From the NCBI RefSeq assembly GCF_003073045.1, contig NC_037596.1:7087416-7151415 (forward strand): a stretch of 64,000 nt of DNA, read 5' to 3'. The notes under the pieces are model-generated. The model was given only the letters and a program-made list of their open reading frames with translations, ran no database searches and had not been told where the DNA came from. Shown here piece after piece: positions 59,580-64,000 of this stretch (the first letter of the stretch is position 1; every line of letters begins with the position of its first letter). Made by a program: the position numbers and the translations under genes. This DNA comes from Pomacea canaliculata. Taxonomy: Eukaryota; Mollusca; Gastropoda; Architaenioglossa; Ampullariidae.

Positions 59580-61454
59580 TCATTCCTTTATGTTGACGAG
59601 GGATAAGCTGTATCCGGTTAGGTAGCTGACGACAGCGAATAATCCAATTGTCGAAGTTGAAATGCACTTGCGTTGACTTGAGTTTTTCTGAGACTTGGTT
59701 TCCGCTGTAAACAGGAAGAGGAATTAAAGACCTACTGGCTTGCTGGCTCCCTTCTTCACTTTCTCACCCACCCATCACCAACCCAACACAACATCACAGA
59801 AAATAAACAAAAAAATAAATAAATAAATAAACAAAATCCGACAAAGAAAGAGACTTAATACCTTATTGAAAGATAATAATAGCTTTGATTATTAAAGAAG
59901 AAGGAGGTAAGCTGCGTACCTTGCATCAAACAATTATCGTCCACACAGTTGAGATCTCCTGTCGCTTCTTTGATTGACACAGCTGTAAAATCAAGAGAAA
60001 GTAAATAAAAATGAATTAATTTAATGCTGTTTCCCTAGAAGATCAAATAATCACTGTCATCATCCTGCCGACCATCATTACCTGGAAGCTGTTCCACTGT
60101 GACCTCATCGTAATATCTGTCATCGTCCACATGGTCGGGCAAGGCGCACCGGTACATTGTGCCGCGGTCCTCAGTAGCCAACGACACCAGCAACGCCCGC
60201 CGTGACATCACCCTGCAGCCGTCATTGGTGAAGTACTCGACTTCCGCCTGGCCCTCGGCGATCTGGAAGTGACGCATGTCTGGTGCTTTCACGTACCACT
60301 GGAACTCCTGCGGCGGGAGGCCGGCATCCGCGTGACAGCTCAGCCGCCAGGTGGCTCTCCTGTGTCCGGGAGTTTCGTGATCATACGTCACTCGGGGAGT
60401 CCCTGGAGGCTCTGAAGAATATGAAAGAGTTAGTAAGTAGTTATATATATAGATATTATTATTATTATTATATCCTCTTAAAATATGTTTTTGGGATTTG
60501 AACCTTTATAGCTCACGTATGGTACTGTAAAATGGTTGGTTTATTAAACTGAACGATTACATTTTACGAATAAGCGAATGAGTGGATTACGTTTGCGTAT
60601 GCGTACGAGAAAGAGTGTGCGTAGATGTCAGGAGACGTGTGAGTGTGTGTTTAAGACAGAAAATGCAATGTGTATGAATGTGCTTATGCCTGTTTGTGTT
60701 TTTAAAACAAAGATTATTTGTGTATACGTTTGTGTGCGCCAGCGTGTTCACGTGCAACATACGTCGCAACTGAAGGTCTGTGTACTCCGAGGAGTCCTCA
60801 GTAGCACCGAAGACTCCACGACACCGGTATGTCCCCATGTCGGCACAGGTGAGGGCGCAACCACGAGGTTGAACTCCACCAGCCCCGCCTGCACCGTGAT
60901 GAGGGCTGGAACCTTTCCCGCACCGATCTGACATCCGGGTTCCAATCAGGCACCTGTGGAAATTATAAAAGAAAATGATTGCAGCATAGACACGTATGTC
61001 TACAAGCTTTGCAAGCGATGACTGCTGGTGAAATTTTAAGACACAAACTTCTAAGAATTTAGACAGGAATGTCCATGACTGTTGATGGTGGATGCTTAGA
61101 TGTTAGCGTCTGGTAGTTGACATTGCTAATCTTGTTGGTTTGTAAACTTGGGTTAAACTGTAAACCTGGGGTAAACCTGGTGAACACACCACAACAATCT
61201 TTACAATTAAGGAATCAGGGTGTTAAAGTTCAAGTGTAGTGTACACCGAGGTGTATATAAATGTACAGATGTACAGGAAGTAGGTGGTCGTACCATTTGT
61301 CCTGAAGGGAGTCTGACGATCACCGTTTCTGTGCCGTTGTCATGGAGTCTGGACCAGGAGATGACGTACCAACGGTCAGAGGTTTCCAGACGGCAGCGCA
61401 AGGTGGCGCTCTCGTCCAGCTCACCAATCGTAACGCTGGGGACAGTCAGCTCAC
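59580..61454 (-). CDS. two-Ig-domain surface protein (5' end outside or not found)
   Basis: Minus-strand exons: 61454-61294, 60953-60763, 60411-60082, 59982-59920 and 59704-59580 ending in TGA. Ig domain 1 is split over the first two: core Cys in ATLRCRLE, Trp in VISWSR, then DMGTYRCRG with the second Cys. Ig domain 2 is one exon: RLSCHADAG, FQWYVK, DRGTMYRCALP. A short linker with two Cys (DLNCVDDNC) and a C-terminal hydrophobic stretch (STIGLFAVVSYLTGYSLSLV) follow; the last could be a membrane or GPI-anchor segment. Phases agree except inside 60953-60763, where good text appears successively in three frames (DWNPDVRS, then KVPALITVQAGLVEFNLVVA, then CADMGTYRCRGVFGATE), so the exon has about two small indels. 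Exons with the signal peptide were not found up to 64000. Ig-type surface proteins of this kind are often recognition molecules in gastropods; that role is inference. Confidence 0.75.
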
Positions 61455-64000
61455 CTGTAACACCGCATGAACACCACTGGTCTGATATCACGTGACTCAA
61501 TAAAGGAGGAGCGGCAGAGAATTGGGGAGGGGAAGAGGAAAGTGACAGGAGGTTAACTTCGGAAGTGAATGAACACTGGAAACTTGACTGGAAAGAAAAC
61601 CTGTTTAACTGTTTGGACTATTTCTTAATTAAGGAGTTTAGATTTCTTTTTTTTAATGTTTAATATTCTAATTATTTGATTGAAACTTTTTTAAAATTAT
61701 TTTTATCTTTAAATTTAACTGTTATTGTTTTTTTTATTATTAGATCTTCTGAATGCCACTGTAGAGTGCAGGTGACAATGTCGAAATATGATAAAACTAC
61801 TTAATTTTAAATATTAATAATATTAAATATTTTTAAATAAAAGTATTATAATCAAAATAACTGTCTTTATTTTCTGTAACTACATCAGGGGCTCTGAAAG
61901 GCGGTTGTGGTGGACACAGAAATTAATCTCTCCTTTATCGTACACAGTTCTCTAATAGCATAATCATTGGAACAATCTTGTAAAGTATAAAACATTTATT
62001 TCAACACACTCCACACAAAATACATTTTTGTTTGGTTTTATTAATGCTTTTAAAGCACCGTAACCAAATAAAACCCGTTTGTGACAATACCATTTCATTT
62101 TAGCCACACAAAGGAAACCTCATAACACCCTTTATGACAAACCCTGAAGGTTATATTCGGAACCCTTCTTTTTTCTCGTCTGCTTGCTGACAAAACGAAC
62201 TGTAATTATGAACCGGTTTCCACTGAAAGCCCAGCAAGCGTCCATCGCTGGTGCCAGGCGCTCGACTGAGTTTGTCTCCGGCGATCGAAGAGAATAATTA
62301 TGATGAATAGCGCCTCGACATTTGCCTCCCCTTTTGTGCGCTCTTCAGGCTCTGCCACCTTCTAAAGGTGAGCCGGTGACGTCACTGCTCCTTCCGCCAA
62401 CTCGAAGGGACTGTGTACCTTGATAAACACAGTCGCAGACCTGCCATTGTGGTTTGAAAGTCTCCTGTGCGGGAAAGTTCGATGGTGTTTAGTAGCACGT
62501 GTACTAACAGTCAAAAGGAATGTTGGGACTAATGTGAGAAGAGAATGTGGACAACTGTAATAATAGATTGTTACAACAGGAACAAGCGAATGAATGATCG
62601 TTAAGCTTTTAAAAAAGAAGGGAAAGCAACCGAAATGAGAAGATTTATGAATATTTACTGTAATGCAAAAGATCCATTGACTAGATTCTAGATGGGCAAT
62701 AACCTCTGAGTGATTCACCGTGCCTAGGCCCCAAAATATGGAAGACCATGCTGAGCCTTCTGTTTCTCCCACCCCTAACCTTCATTAAATCAGGCAACTT
62801 ATTGGGAGAGAGGTTTGCAGTCAGTGGAAGAGCAAGTTTCGAACCGACGACCTTCTAAAACAAAGTCTAACAACGAGAGAGGGAGGAAGTAACAATGTCA
62901 AATTTTTATTTACAAGTGTTTACCATACTAGGCTAAACAGGCAATTGTTTTATCCAACTCTCGCCTTATATAATTCAAAAAATAGATGGACAGAAATAGA
63001 CTGTGAAATATATGAGAAATATGAGAAGAAATGATATGCATTTGTTATCGTCTTCCTTTTTTTTTCTCCATTCTTTCCTTCCTGTATCCCTGTGATTTGC
63101 ACTAGTACTTTGAACTCAGTCTCCAATCTATAACTCCTAATAAATTTATTAAGACCTAATGAAAGGAAACGCACTGTCAGTTATTTTTCCGCTTTTCAAT
63201 CAATTTTACAAATAAGAAAATTTTTTTTTTTGTTTAGCACGATTAGGACTTCCGTCATTTTCTTCAAAAATTCACATGAAGCTTACTACTATCGACCAAA
63301 AACATCGCTTGTATGTGCATGCTAGACTTACTTTAGGCTTCAAAGGATTTTTTTTAGTGTAAAGCGAGCGAAGCTCATTTTGTTCGCTGAGATTTTAATT
63401 CAAGTGAATAATTCCTTCCATCACAATTAGAAGCAAAGAAAGGGAAGGTGTTTCCCAGTACATTGCATTTTCAGCCACAAGCGTTTTTCTCTATTCCCAT
63501 CTGTCTTAGTTCTAATTTTTCTACCCATCCCGTCTTCTTCTTTTTTTTGTACCTTAGTGAATAGGAATATTTCGTGTTGGTGTCATTTGAGTTTGGAAGT
63601 TCGACGTTTACTAAGGGTAGCCAGTGTAACGGTTTCTTTCTACATCTAGGAAGAGAATGGGCAGATCAATTTTGTTACGGGGCAGAGGGAGAGAGATTAA
63701 AATACATTCACACACCCACACATAGGACAAACGCATACATTAAATTTCACACAAAGAATTATACAACTACAACCCACTCACATCATAAACACAAACAACA
63801 ACACGTCACTGAATCGATTAGTTAGAGCGACAGGGTTCAAACCTATTAAAATGCACACTGCCGTGTTCAATACTCGTGTGAATCAGTGTATTTTTTCCAG
63901 CTAACCAAGCAGTGAAATGAGACTGAAAGTAAGGCAGCGATGAAAGTGGATGGGTACCATCCTCAGAAAGGTTGGCCATGAGGTAAGCAAGGGCCTCAAC
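61455..64000. other. no gene seen; should hold or precede the 5' end of the Ig gene
   Basis: AT-rich with short open frames (62362-62772 and 62950-63174 on the minus strand) that show no domain. No signal-peptide exon with a phase-1 donor could be identified. Confidence 0.4.

Noticed and set aside
60587-60760. Extension of the Ig exon into a His/Thr-rich tail
   Set aside because: This is read-through past the donor at 60763 into a GT-rich intron; the phase-matched next exon at 60411 is preferred.

Overview
The window is eukaryotic nuclear DNA: AT-rich, with long introns carrying GT...AG borders, many microsatellites, and remnants of LINEs, tRNA-derived SINEs and a hAT-type DNA transposon. 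The protein content (a Mutator-domain/C2H2 zinc-finger fusion, a two-Ig-domain surface protein, a secreted Met/Pro/Gln-rich protein) and the LINE sequence types suggest a mollusc, most likely a gastropod. That assignment is inference from remembered family distributions. No bacterial genes, CRISPR array, rRNA or intact tRNA was seen.

Region 1 (about 1.7-34.8 kb, + strand) is a tandem array of five related genes for small secreted proteins. Each has a signal-peptide exon, three cysteine exons with eight cysteines in conserved spacing, and in copies 3-5 a last exon ending in a hydrophobic GPI-anchor-like tail. Intron phases are 1-2-1-1 throughout. Copies 3 (10829-13858) and 4 (14968-17236) are complete. 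Copy 1 (1697-4281) has extra mini-exons and no identified end. Copy 2 (6392-8388) lacks an identified last exon. Copy 5 (26510-34771) has a 6.5-kb first intron full of LINE debris and a frame break in exon 2. I do not recognise the family. It is the best candidate here for something undescribed.

Region 2 (about 17-26 kb and 35-39.6 kb) is spacer with transposon remnants. It includes a block of about 2.3 kb present twice about 20 kb apart (17.24-19.56 and 37.24-39.55). The second copy forms the upstream flank of the zinc-finger gene.

Region 3 (39791-43707, +) is a six-exon gene that joins phase-perfectly into a predicted 558-aa protein: an N-terminal piece of the Mutator-like transposase domain, an acidic stretch, then ten C2H2 zinc fingers.

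Region 4 (45.8-64 kb, - strand) holds three genes. A group of three phase-compatible exons (45852-46465) is unrecognised. A secreted Met/Pro/Gln/Asn-rich protein (48517-51367) has a 21-nt micro-exon. A surface protein with two Ig domains (59580-61454) lacks its 5' end. Two of these, like copy 5 of the array, show reading-frame switches inside otherwise good exons, which fits either assembly indels or gene decay.
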